Source of the DNA: Tachypleus tridentatus
Lineage: Eukaryota; Arthropoda; Merostomata; Xiphosura; Limulidae
Length of the DNA: 64,000 nucleotides
Assembly: GCF_004210375.1 (NCBI RefSeq)
Contig: NC_134829.1
Coordinates: forward strand, 58,706,107 to 58,770,106
Direction of reading: 5' to 3'
Shown here: positions 14,701-28,433 of the stretch, piece by piece
How positions within the stretch are numbered: the stretch's first letter is position 1
Layout of the letters: the number at the start of each line of letters is the position of its first letter
Translations under genes and position numbers: made by a program
The notes under the pieces: generated by a model
What the model was told of the DNA's origin: nothing
The model's input: the letters and a program-made list of their open reading frames with translations, nothing else
The model's database searches: none

Positions 14701-17700
14701 TATGTCTAGTTGTAACTTTACAACATCTTGAATCTATCTCTGTTCTGATTACTAGTGTTGGTATATGTCTAGTTGTAACTTTACAACATCTTGAATCTAT
14801 CTCTGTTCTGATTACTAGTGTTGGTATATGTCTAGTTGTAACTTTACAACATCTTGAATCTATCTCTGTTCTGATTACTAGTGTTGGTATATGTCTAGTT
14901 GTAACTTTACAACATCTTGAATCTATCTCTGTTCTGATTACTAGTGTTGGTATATGTCTAGTTGTAACTTTACAACATCTTGAATCTATCTCTGTTCTGA
15001 TTACTAGTGTTGGTATATGTCTAGTTGTAACTTTACAACATCTTGAATCTATCTCTGTTCTGATTACTAGTGTTGGTATATGTCTAGTTGTAACTTTACA
15101 ACATCTTGAATCTATCTCTGTTCTGATTACTAGTGTTGGTATATGTCTAGTTGTAACTTTACAACATCTTGAATCTATCTCTGTTCTGATTACTAGTGTT
15201 GGTATATGTCTAGTTGTAACTTTACAACATCTTGAATCTATCTCTGTTCTGATTACTAGTGTTGGTATATGTCTAGTTGTAACTTTACAACATCTTGAAT
15301 CTATCTCTGTTCTGATTACTAGTGTTGGTATATGTCTAGTTGTAACTTTACAACATCTTGAATCTATCTCTGTTCTGATTACTAGTGTTGGTATATGTCT
15401 AGTTGTAACTTTACAACATCTTGAATCTATCTCTGTTCTGATTACTAGTGTTGGTATATGTCTAGTTGTAACTTTACAACATCTTGAATCTATCTCTGTT
15501 CTGATTACTAGTGTTGGTATATGTCTGGTTGTAACTTTACAACATCTTGAATCTATCTCTGTTCTGATTACTAGTGTTGGTATATGTCTAGTTGTAACTT
15601 TACAACATCTTGAATCTATCTCTGTTCTGATTACTAGTGTTGGTATATGTCTAGTTGTAACTTTACAACATCTTGAATCTATCTCTGTTCTGATTACTAG
15701 TGTTGGTATATGTCTAGTTGTAACTTTACAACATCTTGAATCTATCTCTGTTCTGATTACTAGTGTTGGTATATGTCTAGTTGTAACTTTACAACATCTT
15801 GAATCTATCTCTGTTCTGATTACTAGTGTTGGTATATGTCTAGTTGTAACTTTACAACATCTTGAATCTATCTCTGTTCTGATTACTAGTGTTGGTATAT
15901 GTCTGGTTGTAACTTTACAACATCTTGAATCTATCTCTGTTCTGATTACTAGTGTTGGTATATGTCTAGTTGTAACTTTACAACATCTTGAATCTATCTC
16001 TGTTCTGATTACTAGTGTTGGTATATGTCTAGTTGTAACTTTACAACATCTTGAATCTATCTCTGTTCTGATTACTAGTGTTGGTATATGTCTAGTTGTA
16101 ACTTTACAACATCTTGAATCTATCTCTGTTCTGATTACTAGTGTTGGTATATGTCTAGTTGTAACTTTACAACATCTTGAATCTATCTCTGTTCTGATTA
16201 CTAGTGTTGGTATATGTCTAGTTGTAACTTTACAACATCTTGAATCTATCTCTGTTCTGATTACTAGTGTTGGTATATGTCTAGTTGTAACTTTACAACA
16301 TCTTGAATCTATCTCTGTTCTGATTACTAGTGTTGGTATATGTCTAGTTGTAACTTTACAACATCTTGAATCTATCTCTGTTCTGATTACTAGTGTTGGT
16401 ATATGTCTGGTTGTAACTTTACAACATCTTGAATCTATCTCTGTTCTGATTACTAGTGTTGGTATATGTCTAGTTGTAACTTTACAACATCTTGAATCTA
16501 TCTCTGTTCTGATTACTAGTGTTGGTATATGTCTAGTTGTAACTTTACAACATCTTGAATCTATCTCTGTTCTGATTACTAGTGTTGGTATATGTCTGGT
16601 TGTAACTTTACAACATCTTGAATCTATCTCTGTTCTGATTACTAGTGTTGGTATATGTCTAGTTGTAACTTTACAACATCTTGAATCTATCTCTGTTCTG
16701 ATTACTAGTGTTGGTATATGTCTAGTTGTAACTTTACAACATCTTGAATCTATCTCTGTTCTGATTACTAGTGTTGGTATATGTCTAGTTGTAACTTTAC
16801 AACATCTTGAATCTATCTCTGTTCTGATTACTAGTGTTGGTATATGTCTAGTTGTAACTTTACAACATCTTGAATCTATCTCTGTTCTGATTACTAGTGT
16901 TGGTATATGTCTAGTTGTAACTTTACAACATCTTGAATCTATCTCTGTTCTGATTACTAGTGTTGGTATATGTCTGGTTGTAACTTTACAACATCTTGAA
17001 TCTATCTCTGTTCTGATTACTAGTGTTGGTATATGTCTGGTTGTAACTTTACAACATCTTGAATCTATCTCTGTTCTGATTACTAGTGTTGGTATATGTC
17101 TGGTTGTAACTTTACAACATCTTGAATCTATCTCTGTTCTGATTACTAGTGTTGGTATATGTCTAGTTGTAACTTTACAACATCTTGAATCTATCTCTGT
17201 TCTGATTACTAGTGTTGGTATATGTCTAGTTGTAACTTTACAACATCTTGAATCTATCTCTGTTCTGATTACTAGTGTTGGTATATGTCTAGTTGTAACT
17301 TTACAACATCTTGAATCTATCTCTGTTCTGATTACTAGTGTTGGTATATGTCTAGTTGTAACTTTACAACATCTTGAATCTATCTCTGTTCTGATTACTA
17401 GTGTTGGTATATGTCTAGTTGTAACTTTACAACATCTTGAATCTATCTCTGTTCTGATTACTAGTGTTGGTATATGTCTAGTTGTAACTTTACAACATCT
17501 TGAATCTATCTCTGTTCTGATTACTAGTGTTGGTATATGTCTAGTTGTAACTTTACAACATCTTGAATCTATCTCTGTTCTGATTACTAGTGTTGGTATA
17601 TGTCTAGTTGTAACTTTACAACATCTTGAATCTATCTCTGTTCTGATTACTAGTGTTGGTATATGTCTAGTTGTAACTTTACAACATCTTGAATCTATCT

Positions 17701-20700
17701 CTGTTCTGATTACTAGTGTTGGTATATGTCTAGTTGTAACTTTACAACATCTTGAATCTATCTCTGTTCTGATTACTAGTGTTGGTATATGTCTAGTTGT
17801 AACTTTACAACATCTTGAATCTATCTCTGTTCTGATTACTAGTGTTGGTATATGTCTAGTTGTAACTTTACAACATCTTGAATCTATCTCTGTTCTGATT
17901 ACTAGTGTTGGTATATGTCTAGTTGTAACTTTACAACATCTTGAATCTATCTCTGTTCTGATTACTAGTGTTGGTATATGTCTAGTTGTAACTTTACAAC
18001 ATCTTGAATCTATCTCTGTTCTGATTACTAGTGTTGGTATATGTCTAGTTGTAACTTTACAACATCTTGAATCTATCTCTGTTCTGATTACTAGTGTTGG
18101 TATATGTCTAGTTGTAACTTTACAACATCTTGAATCTATCTTGAATCTATCTCTGTTTCTGATTACTAGTGTTGGTATATGTCTAGTTGTAACTTTACAA
18201 CATCTTGAATCTATCTCTGTTCTGATTACTAGTGTTGGTATATGTCTAGTTGTAACTTTACAACATCTTGAATCTATCTCTGTTCTGATTACTAGTGTTG
18301 GTATATGTCTAGTTGTAACTTTACAGCATCTTGAATCTATCTCTGTTCTGATTACTAGTGTTGGTATATGTCTGGTTGTAACTTTACAACATCTTGAATC
18401 TATCTCTGTTCTGATTACTAGTGTTGGTATATGTCTAGTTGTAACTTTACAACATCTTGAATCTATCTCTGTTCTGATTACTAGTGTTGGTATATGTCTA
18501 GTTGTAACTTTACAACATCTTGAATCTATCTCTGTTCTGATTACTAGTGTTGGTATATGTCTAGTTGTAACTTTACAACATCTTGAATCTATCTCTGTTC
18601 TGATTACTAGTGTTGGTATATGTCTAGTTGTAACTTTACAACATCTTGAATCTATCTCTGTTCTGATTACTAGTGTTGGTATATGTCTAGTTGTAACTTT
18701 ACAACATCTTGAATCTATCTCTGTTCTGATTACTAGTGTTGGTATATGTCTAGTTGTAACTTTACAACATCTTGAATCTATCTCTGTTCTGATTACTAGT
18801 GTTGGTATATGTCTAGTTGTAACTTTACAACATCTTGAATCTATCTCTGTTCTGATTACTAGTGTTGGTATATGTCTAGTTGTAACTTTACAACATCTTG
18901 AATCTATCTCTGTTCTGATTACTAGTGTTGGTATATGTCTAGTTGTAACTTTACAACATCTTGAATCTATCTCTGTTCTGATTACTAGTGTTGGTATATG
19001 TCTAGTTGTAACTTTACAACATCTTGAATCTATCTCTGTTCTGATTACTAGTGTTGGTATATGTCTAGTTGTAACTTTACAACATCTTGAATCTATCTCT
19101 GTTCTGATTACTAGTGTTGGTATATGTCTGGTTGTAACTTTACAACATCTTGAATCTATCTCTGTTCTGATTACTAGTGTTGGTATATGTCTAGTTGTAA
19201 CTTTACAACATCTTGAATCTATCTCTGTTCTGATTACTAGTGTTGGTATATGTCTAGTTGTAACTTTACAACATCTTGAATCTATCTCTGTTCTGATTAC
19301 TAGTGTTGGTATATGTCTAGTTGTAACTTTACAACATCTTGAATCTATCTCTGTTCTGATTACTAGTGTTGGTATATGTCTAGTTGTAACTTTACAACAT
19401 CTTGAATCTATCTCTGTTCTGATTACTAGTGTTGGTATATGTCTAGTTGTAACTTTACAACATCTTGAATCTATCTCTGTTCTGATTACTAGTGTTGGTA
19501 TATGTCTAGTTGTAACTTTACAACATCTTGAATCTATCTCTGTTCTGATTACTAGTGTTGGTATATGTCTAGTTGTAACTTTACAACATCTTGAATCTAT
19601 CTCTGTTCTGATTACTAGTGTTGGTATATGTCTAGTTGTAACTTTGCATCTTGAATCTATCTCTGTTCTGATTACTAGTGTTGGTATATGTCTAGTTGTA
19701 ACTTTACAACATCTTGAATCTATCTCTGTTCTGATTACTAGTGTTGGTATATGTCTAGTTGTAACTTTACAACATCTTGAATCTATCTCTGTTCTGATTA
19801 CTAGTGTTGGTATATGTCTAGTTGTAACTTTACAACATCTTGAATCTATCTCTGTTCTGATTACTAGTGTTGGTATATGTCTAGTTGTAACTTTACAACA
19901 TCTTGAATCTATCTCTGTTCTGATTACTAGTGTTGGTATATGTCTAGTTGTAACTTTACAACATCTTGAATCTATCTCTGTTCTGATTACTAGTGTTGGT
20001 ATATGTCTAGTTGTAACTTTACAACATCTTGAATCTATCTCTGTTCTGATTACTAGTGTTGGTATATGTCTAGTTGTAACTTTACAACATCTTGAATCTA
20101 TCTCTGTTCTGATTACTAGTGTTGGTATATGTCTAGTTGTAACTTTACAACATCTTGAATCTATCTCTGTTCTGATTACTAGTGTTGGTATATGTCTAGT
20201 TGTAACTTTACAACATCTTGAATCTATCTCTGTTCTGATTACTAGTGTTGGTATATGTCTAGTTGTAACTTTACAACATCTTGAATCTATCTCTGTTCTG
20301 ATTACTAGTGTTGGTATATGTCTAGTTGTAACTTTACAACATCTTGAATCTATCTCTGTTCTGATTACTAGTGTTGGTATATGTCTAGTTGTAACTTTAC
20401 AACATCTTGAATCTATCTCTGTTCTGATTACTAGTGTTGGTATATGTCTAGTTGTAACTTTACAACATCTTGAATCTATCTCTGTTCTGATTACTAGTGT
20501 TGGTATATGTCTAGTTGTAACTTTACAACATCTTGAATCTATCTCTGTTCTGATTACTAGTGTTGGTATATGTCTAGTTGTAACTTTACAACATCTTGAA
20601 TCTATCTCTGTTCTGATTACTAGTGTTGGTATATGTCTAGTTGTAACTTTACAACATCTTGAATCTATCTCTGTTCTGATTACTAGTGTTGGTATATGTC

Positions 20701-23700
20701 TAGTTGTAACTTTACAACATCTTGAATCTATCTCTGTTCTGATTACTAGTGTTGGTATATGTCTAGTTGTAACTTTACAACATCTTGAATCTATCTCTGT
20801 TCTGATTACTAGTGTTGGTATATGTCTAGTTGTAACTTTACAACATCTTGAATCTATCTCTGTTCTGATTACTAGTGTTGGTATATGTCTAGTTGTAACT
20901 TTACAACATCTTGAATCTATCTCTGTTCTGATTACTAGTGTTGGTATATGTCTAGTTGTAACTTTACAACATCTTGAATCTATCTCTGTTCTGATTACTA
21001 GTGTTGGTATATGTCTAGTTGTAACTTTACAACATCTTGAATCTATCTCTGTTCTGATTACTAGTGTTGGTATATGTCTAGTTGTAACTTTACAACATCT
21101 TGAATCTATCTCTGTTCTGATTACTAGTGTTGGTATATGTCTGGTTGTAACTTTACAACATCTTGAATCTATCTCTGTTCTGATTACTAGTGTTGGTATA
21201 TGTCTAGTTGTAACTTTACAACATCTTGAATCTATCTCTGTTCTGATTACTAGTGTTGGTATATGTCTAGTTGTAACTTTACAGCATCTTGAATCTATCT
21301 CTGTTCTGATTACTAGTGTTGGTATATGTCTAGTTGTAACTTTACAACATCTTGAATCTATCTCTGTTCTGATTACTAGTGTTGGTATATGTCTAGTTGT
21401 AACTTTACAACATCTTGAATCTATCTCTGTTCTGATTACTAGTGTTGGTATATGTCTAGTTGTAACTTTACAACATCTTGAATCTATCTCTGTTCTGATT
21501 ACTAGTGTTGGTATATGTCTAGTTGTAACTTTACAACATCTTGAATCTATCTCTGTTCTGATTACTAGTGTTGGTATATGTCTAGTTGTAACTTTACAAC
21601 ATCTTGAATCTATCTCTGTTCTGATTACTAGTGTTGGTATATGTCTAGTTGTAACTTTACAACATCTTGAATCTATCTCTGTTCTGATTACTAGTGTTGG
21701 TATATGTCTAGTTGTAACTTTACAACATCTTGAATCTATCTCTGTTCTGATTACTAGTGTTGGTATATGTCTAGTTGTAACTTTACAACATCTTGAATCT
21801 ATCTCTGTTCTGATTACTAGTGTTGGTATATGTCTAGTTGTAACTTTACAACATCTTGAATCTATCTCTGTTCTGATTACTAGTGTTGGTATATGTCTAG
21901 TTGTAACTTTACAACATCTTGAATCTATCTCTGTTCTGATTACTAGTGTTGGTATATGTCTAGTTGTAACTTTACAACATCTTGAATCTATCTCTGTTCT
22001 GATTACTAGTGTTGGTATATGTCTAGTTGTAACTTTACAACATCTTGAATCTATCTCTGTTCTGATTACTAGTGTTGGTATATGTCTGGTTGTAACTTTA
22101 CAACATCTTGAATCTATCTCTGTTCTGATTACTAGTGTTGGTATATGTCTAGTTGTAACTTTACAACATCTTGAATCTATCTCTGTTCTGATTACTAGTG
22201 TTGGTATATGTCTAGTTGTAACTTTACAACATCTTGAATCTATCTCTGTTCTGATTACTAGTGTTGGTATATGTCTAGTTGTAACTTTACAACATCTTGA
22301 ATCTATCTCTGTTCTGATTACTAGTGTTGGTATATGTCTAGTTGTAACTTTACAACATCTTGAATCTATCTCTGTTCTGATTACTAGTGTTGGTATATGT
22401 CTAGTTGTAACTTTACAACATCTTGAATCTATCTCTGTTCTGATTACTAGTGTTGGTATATGTCTAGTTGTAACTTTACAACATCTTGAATCTATCTCTG
22501 TTCTGATTACTAGTGTTGGTATATGTCTAGTTGTAACTTTACAACATCTTGAATCTATCTCTGTTCTGATTACTAGTGTTGGTATATGTCTAGTTGTAAC
22601 TTTACAACATCTTGAATCTATCTCTGTTCTGATTACTAGTGTTGGTATATGTCTAGTTGTAACTTTACAACATCTTGAATCTATCTCTGTTCTGATTACT
22701 AGTGTTGGTATATGTCTAGTTGTAACTTTACAACATCTTGAATCTATCTCTGTTCTGATTACTAGTGTTGGTATATGTCTAGTTGTAACTTTACAACATC
22801 TTGAATCTATCTCTGTTCTGATTACTAGTGTTGGTATATGTCTAGTTGTAACTTTACAACATCTTGAATCTATCTCTGTTCTGATTACTAGTGTTGGTAT
22901 ATGTCTGGTTGTAACTTTACAACATCTTGAATCTATCTCTGTTCTGATTACTAGTGTTGGTATATGTCTAGTTGTAACTTTACAACATCTTGAATCTATC
23001 TCTGTTCTGATTACTAGTGTTGGTATATGTCTAGTTGTAACTTTACAACATCTTGAATCTATCTCTGTTCTGATTACTAGTGTTGGTATATGTCTAGTTG
23101 TAACTTTACAACATCTTGAATCTATCTCTGTTCTGATTACTAGTGTTGGTATATGTCTAGTTGTAACTTTACAACATCTTGAATCTATCTCTGTTCTGAT
23201 TACTAGTGTTGGTATATGTCTAGTTGTAACTTTACAACATCTTGAATCTATCTCTGTTCTGATTACTAGTGTTGGTATATGTCTAGTTGTAACTTTACAA
23301 CATCTTGAATCTATCTCTGTTCTGATTACTAGTGTTGGTATATGTCTAGTTGTAACTTTACAACATCTTGAATCTATCTCTGTTCTGATTACTAGTGTTG
23401 GTATATGTCTAGTTGTAACTTTACAACATCTTGAATCTATCTCTGTTCTGATTACTAGTGTTGGTATATGTCTAGTTGTAACTTTACAACATCTTGAATC
23501 TATCTCTGTTCTGATTACTAGTGTTGGTATATGTCTAGTTGTAACTTTACAACATCTTGAATCTATCTCTGTTCTGATTACTAGTGTTGGTATATGTCTA
23601 GTTGTAACTTTACAACATCTTGAATCTATCTCTGTTCTGATTACTAGTGTTGGTATATGTCTAGTTGTAACTTTACAACATCTTGAATCTATCTCTGTTC

Positions 23701-26700
23701 TGATTACTAGTGTTGGTATATGTCTAGTTGTAACTTTACAACATCTTGAATCTATCTCTGTTCTGATTACTAGTGTTGGTATATGTCTAGTTGTAACTTT
23801 ACAACATCTTGAATCTATCTCTGTTCTGATTACTAGTGTTGGTATATGTCTAGTTGTAACTTTACAACATCTTGAATCTATCTCTGTTCTGATTACTAGT
23901 GTTGGTATATGTCTAGTTGTAACTTTACAACATCTTGAATCTATCTCTGTTCTGATTACTAGTGTTGGTATATGTCTAGTTGTAACTTTACAACATCTTG
24001 AATCTATCTCTGTTCTGATTACTAGTGTTGGTATATGTCTAGTTGTAACTTTACAACATCTTGAATCTATCTCTGTTCTGATTACTAGTGTTGGTATATG
24101 TCTAGTTGTAACTTTACAACATCTTGAATCTATCTCTGTTCTGATTACTAGTGTTGGTATATGTCTAGTTGTAACTTTACAACATCTTGAATCTATCTCT
24201 GTTCTGATTACTAGTGTTGGTATATGTCTAGTTGTAACTTTACAACATCTTGAATCTATCTCTGTTCTGATTACTAGTGTTGGTATATGTCTAGTTGTAA
24301 CTTTACAGCATCTTGAATCTATCTCTGTTCTGATTACTAGTGTTGGTATATGTCTAGTTGTAACTTTACAACATCTTGAATCTATCTCTGTTCTGATTAC
24401 TAGTGTTGGTATATGTCTAGTTGTAACTTTACAACATCTTGAATCTATCTCTGTTCTGATTACTAGTGTTGGTATATGTCTAGTTGTAACTTTACAACAT
24501 CTTGAATCTATCTCTGTTCTGATTACTAGTGTTGGTATATGTCTAGTTGTAACTTTACAACATCTTGAATCTATCTCTGTTCTGATTACTAGTGTTGGTA
24601 TATGTCTAGTTGTAACTTTACAACATCTTGAATCTATCTCTGTTCTGATTACTAGTGTTGGTATATGTCTAGTTGTAACTTTACAACATCTTGAATCTAT
24701 CTCTGTTCTGATTACTAGTGTTGGTATATGTCTAGTTGTAACTTTACAACATCTTGAATCTATCTCTGTTCTGATTACTAGTGTTGGTATATGTCTAGTT
24801 GTAACTTTACAACATCTTGAATCTATCTCTGTTCTGATTACTAGTGTTGGTATATGTCTGGTTGTAACTTTACAACATCTTGAATCTATCTCTGTTCTGA
24901 TTACTAGTGTTGGTATATGTCTAGTTGTAACTTTACAACATCTTGAATCTATCTCTGTTCTGATTACTAGTGTTGGTATATGTCTAGTTGTAACTTTACA
25001 ACATCTTGAATCTATCTCTGTTCTGATTACTAGTGTTGGTATATGTCTAGTTGTAACTTTACAACATCTTGAATCTATCTCTGTTCTGATTACTAGTGTT
25101 GGTATATGTCTAGTTGTAACTTTACAACATCTTGAATCTATCTCTGTTCTGATTACTAGTGTTGGTATATGTCTAGTTGTAACTTTACAACATCTTGAAT
25201 CTATCTCTGTTCTGATTACTAGTGTTGGTATATGTCTAGTTGTAACTTTACAGCATCTTGAATCTATCTCTGTTCTGATTACTAGTGTTGGTATATGTCT
25301 AGTTGTAACTTTACAACATCTTGAATCTATCTCTGTTCTGATTACTAGTGTTGGTATATGTCTGGTTGTAACTTTACAACATCTTGAATCTATCTCTGTT
25401 CTGATTACTAGTGTTGGTATATGTCTAGTTGTAACTTTACAACATCTTGAATCTATCTCTGTTCTGATTACTAGTGTTGGTATATGTCTAGTTGTAACTT
25501 TACAACATCTTGAATCTATCTCTGTTCTGATTACTAGTGTTGGTATATGTCTAGTTGTAACTTTACAACATCTTGAATCTATCTCTGTTCTGATTACTAG
25601 TGTTGGTATATGTCTAGTTGTAACTTTACAACATCTTGAATCTATCTCTGTTCTGATTACTAGTGTTGGTATATGTCTAGTTGTAACTTTACAACATCTT
25701 GAATCTATCTCTGTTCTGATTACTAGTGTTGGTATATGTCTAGTTGTAACTTTACAACATCTTGAATCTATCTCTGTTCTGATTACTAGTGTTGGTATAT
25801 GTCTAGTTGTAACTTTACAACATCTTGAATCTATCTCTGTTCTGATTACTAGTGTTGGTATATGTCTAGTTGTAACTTTACAACATCTTGAATCTATCTC
25901 TGTTCTGATTACTAGTGTTGGTATATGTCTGGTTGTAACTTTACAACATCTTGAATCTATCTCTGTTCTGATTACTAGTGTTGGTATATGTCTAGTTGTA
26001 ACTTTACAACATCTTGAATCTATCTCTGTTCTGATTACTAGTGTTGGTATATGTCTAGTTGTAACTTTACAACATCTTGAATCTATCTCTGTTCTGATTA
26101 CTAGTGTTGGTATATGTCTAGTTGTAACTTTACAACATCTTGAATCTATCTCTGTTCTGATTACTAGTGTTGGTATATGTCTAGTTGTAACTTTACAACA
26201 TCTTGAATCTATCTCTGTTCTGATTACTAGTGTTGGTATATGTCTAGTTGTAACTTTACAACATCTTGAATCTATCTCTGTTCTGATTACTAGTGTTGGT
26301 ATATGTCTAGTTGTAACTTTACAACATCTTGAATCTATCTCTGTTCTGATTACTAGTGTTGGTATATGTCTAGTTGTAACTTTACAACATCTTGAATCTA
26401 TCTCTGTTCTGATTACTAGTGTTGGTATATGTCTAGTTGTAACTTTACAACATCTTGAATCTATCTCTGTTCTGATTACTAGTGTTGGTATATGTCTAGT
26501 TGTAACTTTACAACATCTTGAATCTATCTCTGTTCTGATTACTAGTGTTGGTATATGTCTAGTTGTAACTTTACAACATCTTGAATCTATCTCTGTTCTG
26601 ATTACTAGTGTTGGTATATGTCTAGTTGTAACTTTACAACATCTTGAATCTATCTCTGTTCTGATTACTAGTGTTGGTATATGTCTAGTTGTAACTTTAC

Positions 26701-28433
26701 AACATCTTGAATCTATCTCTGTTCTGATTACTAGTGTTGGTATATGTCTGGTTGTAACTTTACAACATCTTGAATCTATCTCTGTTCTGATTACTAGTGT
26801 TGGTATATGTCTAGTTGTAACTTTACAACATCTTGAATCTATCTCTGTTCTGATTACTAGTGTTGGTATATGTCTAGTTGTAACTTTACAACATCTTGAA
26901 TCTATCTCTGTTCTGATTACTAGTGTTGGTATATGTCTAGTTGTAACTTTACAACATCTTGAATCTATCTCTGTTCTGATTACTAGTGTTGGTATATGTC
27001 TAGTTGTAACTTTACAACATCTTGAATCTATCTCTGTTCTGATTACTAGTGTTGGTATATGTCTAGTTGTAACTTTACAACATCTTGAATCTATCTCTGT
27101 TCTGATTACTAGTGTTGGTATATGTCTAGTTGTAACTTTACAACATCTTGAATCTATCTCTGTTCTGATTACTAGTGTTGGTATATGTCTAGTTGTAACT
27201 TTACAACATCTTGAATCTATCTCTGTTCTGATTACTAGTGTTGGTATATGTCTAGTTGTAACTTTACAACATCTTGAATCTATCTCTGTTCTGATTACTA
27301 GTGTTGGTATATGTCTGGTTGTAACTTTACAACATCTTGAATCTATCTCTGTTCTGATTACTAGTGTTGGTATATGTCTAGTTGTAACTTTACAACATCT
27401 TGAATCTATCTCTGTTCTGATTACTAGTGTTGGTATATGTCTAGTTGTAACTTTACAACATCTTGAATCTATCTCTGTTCTGATTACTAGTGTTGGTATA
27501 TGTCTAGTTGTAACTTTACAACATCTTGAATCTATCTCTGTTCTGATTACTAGTGTTGGTATATGTCTAGTTGTAACTTTACAACATCTTGAATCTATCT
27601 CTGTTCTGATTACTAGTGTTGGTATATGTCTAGTTGTAACTTTACAACATCTTGAATCTATCTCTGTTCTGATTACTAGTGTTGGTATATGTCTAGTTGT
27701 AACTTTACAACATCTTGAATCTATCTCTGTTCTGATTACTAGTGTTGGTATATGTCTGGTTGTAACTTTACAACATCTTGAATCTATCTCTGTTCTGATT
27801 ACTAGTGTTGGTATATGTCTAGTTGTAACTTTACAACATCTTGAATCTATCTCTGTTCTGATTACTAGTGTTGGTATATGTCTAGTTGTAACTTTACAAC
27901 ATCTTGAATCTATCTCTGTTCTGATTACTAGTGTTGGTATATGTCTAGTTGTAACTTTACAACATCTTGAATCTATCTCTGTTCTGATTACTAGTGTTGG
28001 TATATGTCTAGTTGTAACTTTACAACATCTTGAATCTATCTCTGTTCTGATTACTAGTGTTGGTATATGTCTAGTTGTAACTTTACAACATCTTGATTCT
28101 ATCTCTGTTATGATTACTAGTGTTGGTATATGTCTAGTTGTAACTTTACAACATCTTGAATCTATCTGTTATGATTACTAGTGTTGGTATATGTCTAGTT
28201 GTAACTTTACAACATCTTGAATCTATCTCTTCTGATTACTAGTGTTGGTATATGTCTAGTTGTAACTTTACAACATCTTGAATCTATCTCTGTTCTGATT
28301 ACTAGTGTTGGTATATGTCTAGTTGTAACTTTTAACATCTTGAATCTATCTCTGTTCTATTACTAGTGTTGGTATATGTCTAGTTGTAACCTTACAACAT
28401 CTTGAATCTATCTCTGTTCTGATTACTAGTGTT

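Larger units (their letters stand above)
3..28181 (+). other. Repeat-generated open frame, not called as a gene
   Basis: Because 63 bp equals 21 codons and one plus-strand frame of the unit has no stop, the array reads as endless copies of a hydrophobic 21-residue repeat (core SISVLITSVGICLVVTL). The frame is open from the left edge to 8720, where one scrambled unit gives TGA, and again from 8772 to 28,181. There is no in-frame ATG in the consensus unit. ATGs arise only in variant units (8112, and near 28,110), and 8772 would need GTG. A minus-strand frame of the unit is also stop-free. No splice signals, promoter or non-repetitive coding sequence is attached. A random 63-mer is expected to have about two of six frames open, so the openness alone is weak evidence. 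I treat it as a by-product of the period. Confidence 0.85.
1..28433. repeat. 63-bp satellite array, G-subtype domain
   Basis: Head-to-tail tandem array of a 63-bp unit; window positions 1-63 are one complete consensus unit. About 450 units lie here and the array runs off the left edge. The unit has 20 G+C of 63 (32%), no CpG, an ACTAGT hexamer (SpeI site), and a near-perfect palindrome GTTGTAA-CT-TTACAAC (24-39 in the first unit). Units of this domain carry GG in tgttGGtata. Divergence is very low: the recurrent substitutions are ctaG to ctgG (for example 464, 1595, 1847, 2729, 5123) and acAAcat to acAGcat (1925, 3689, 8516, 11069, 12959). Length variants are few: a 3-bp loss near 1157, a shortened unit near 8112, a scrambled unit at 8700-8790, a 12-bp gain near 18140 and a 3-bp loss near 19646. 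No promoter or unrelated sequence interrupts it. Satellites of this size are typical of pericentromeric, centromeric or subtelomeric heterochromatin; which applies cannot be told here. Confidence 0.98.

Noticed and set aside
8772..28181. Giant 6,469-codon open frame as a protein gene
   Set aside because: It is a direct result of a stop-free 21-codon satellite unit. It starts at a GTG in a broken unit, has no promoter or unique sequence, and the complementary strand is open too.
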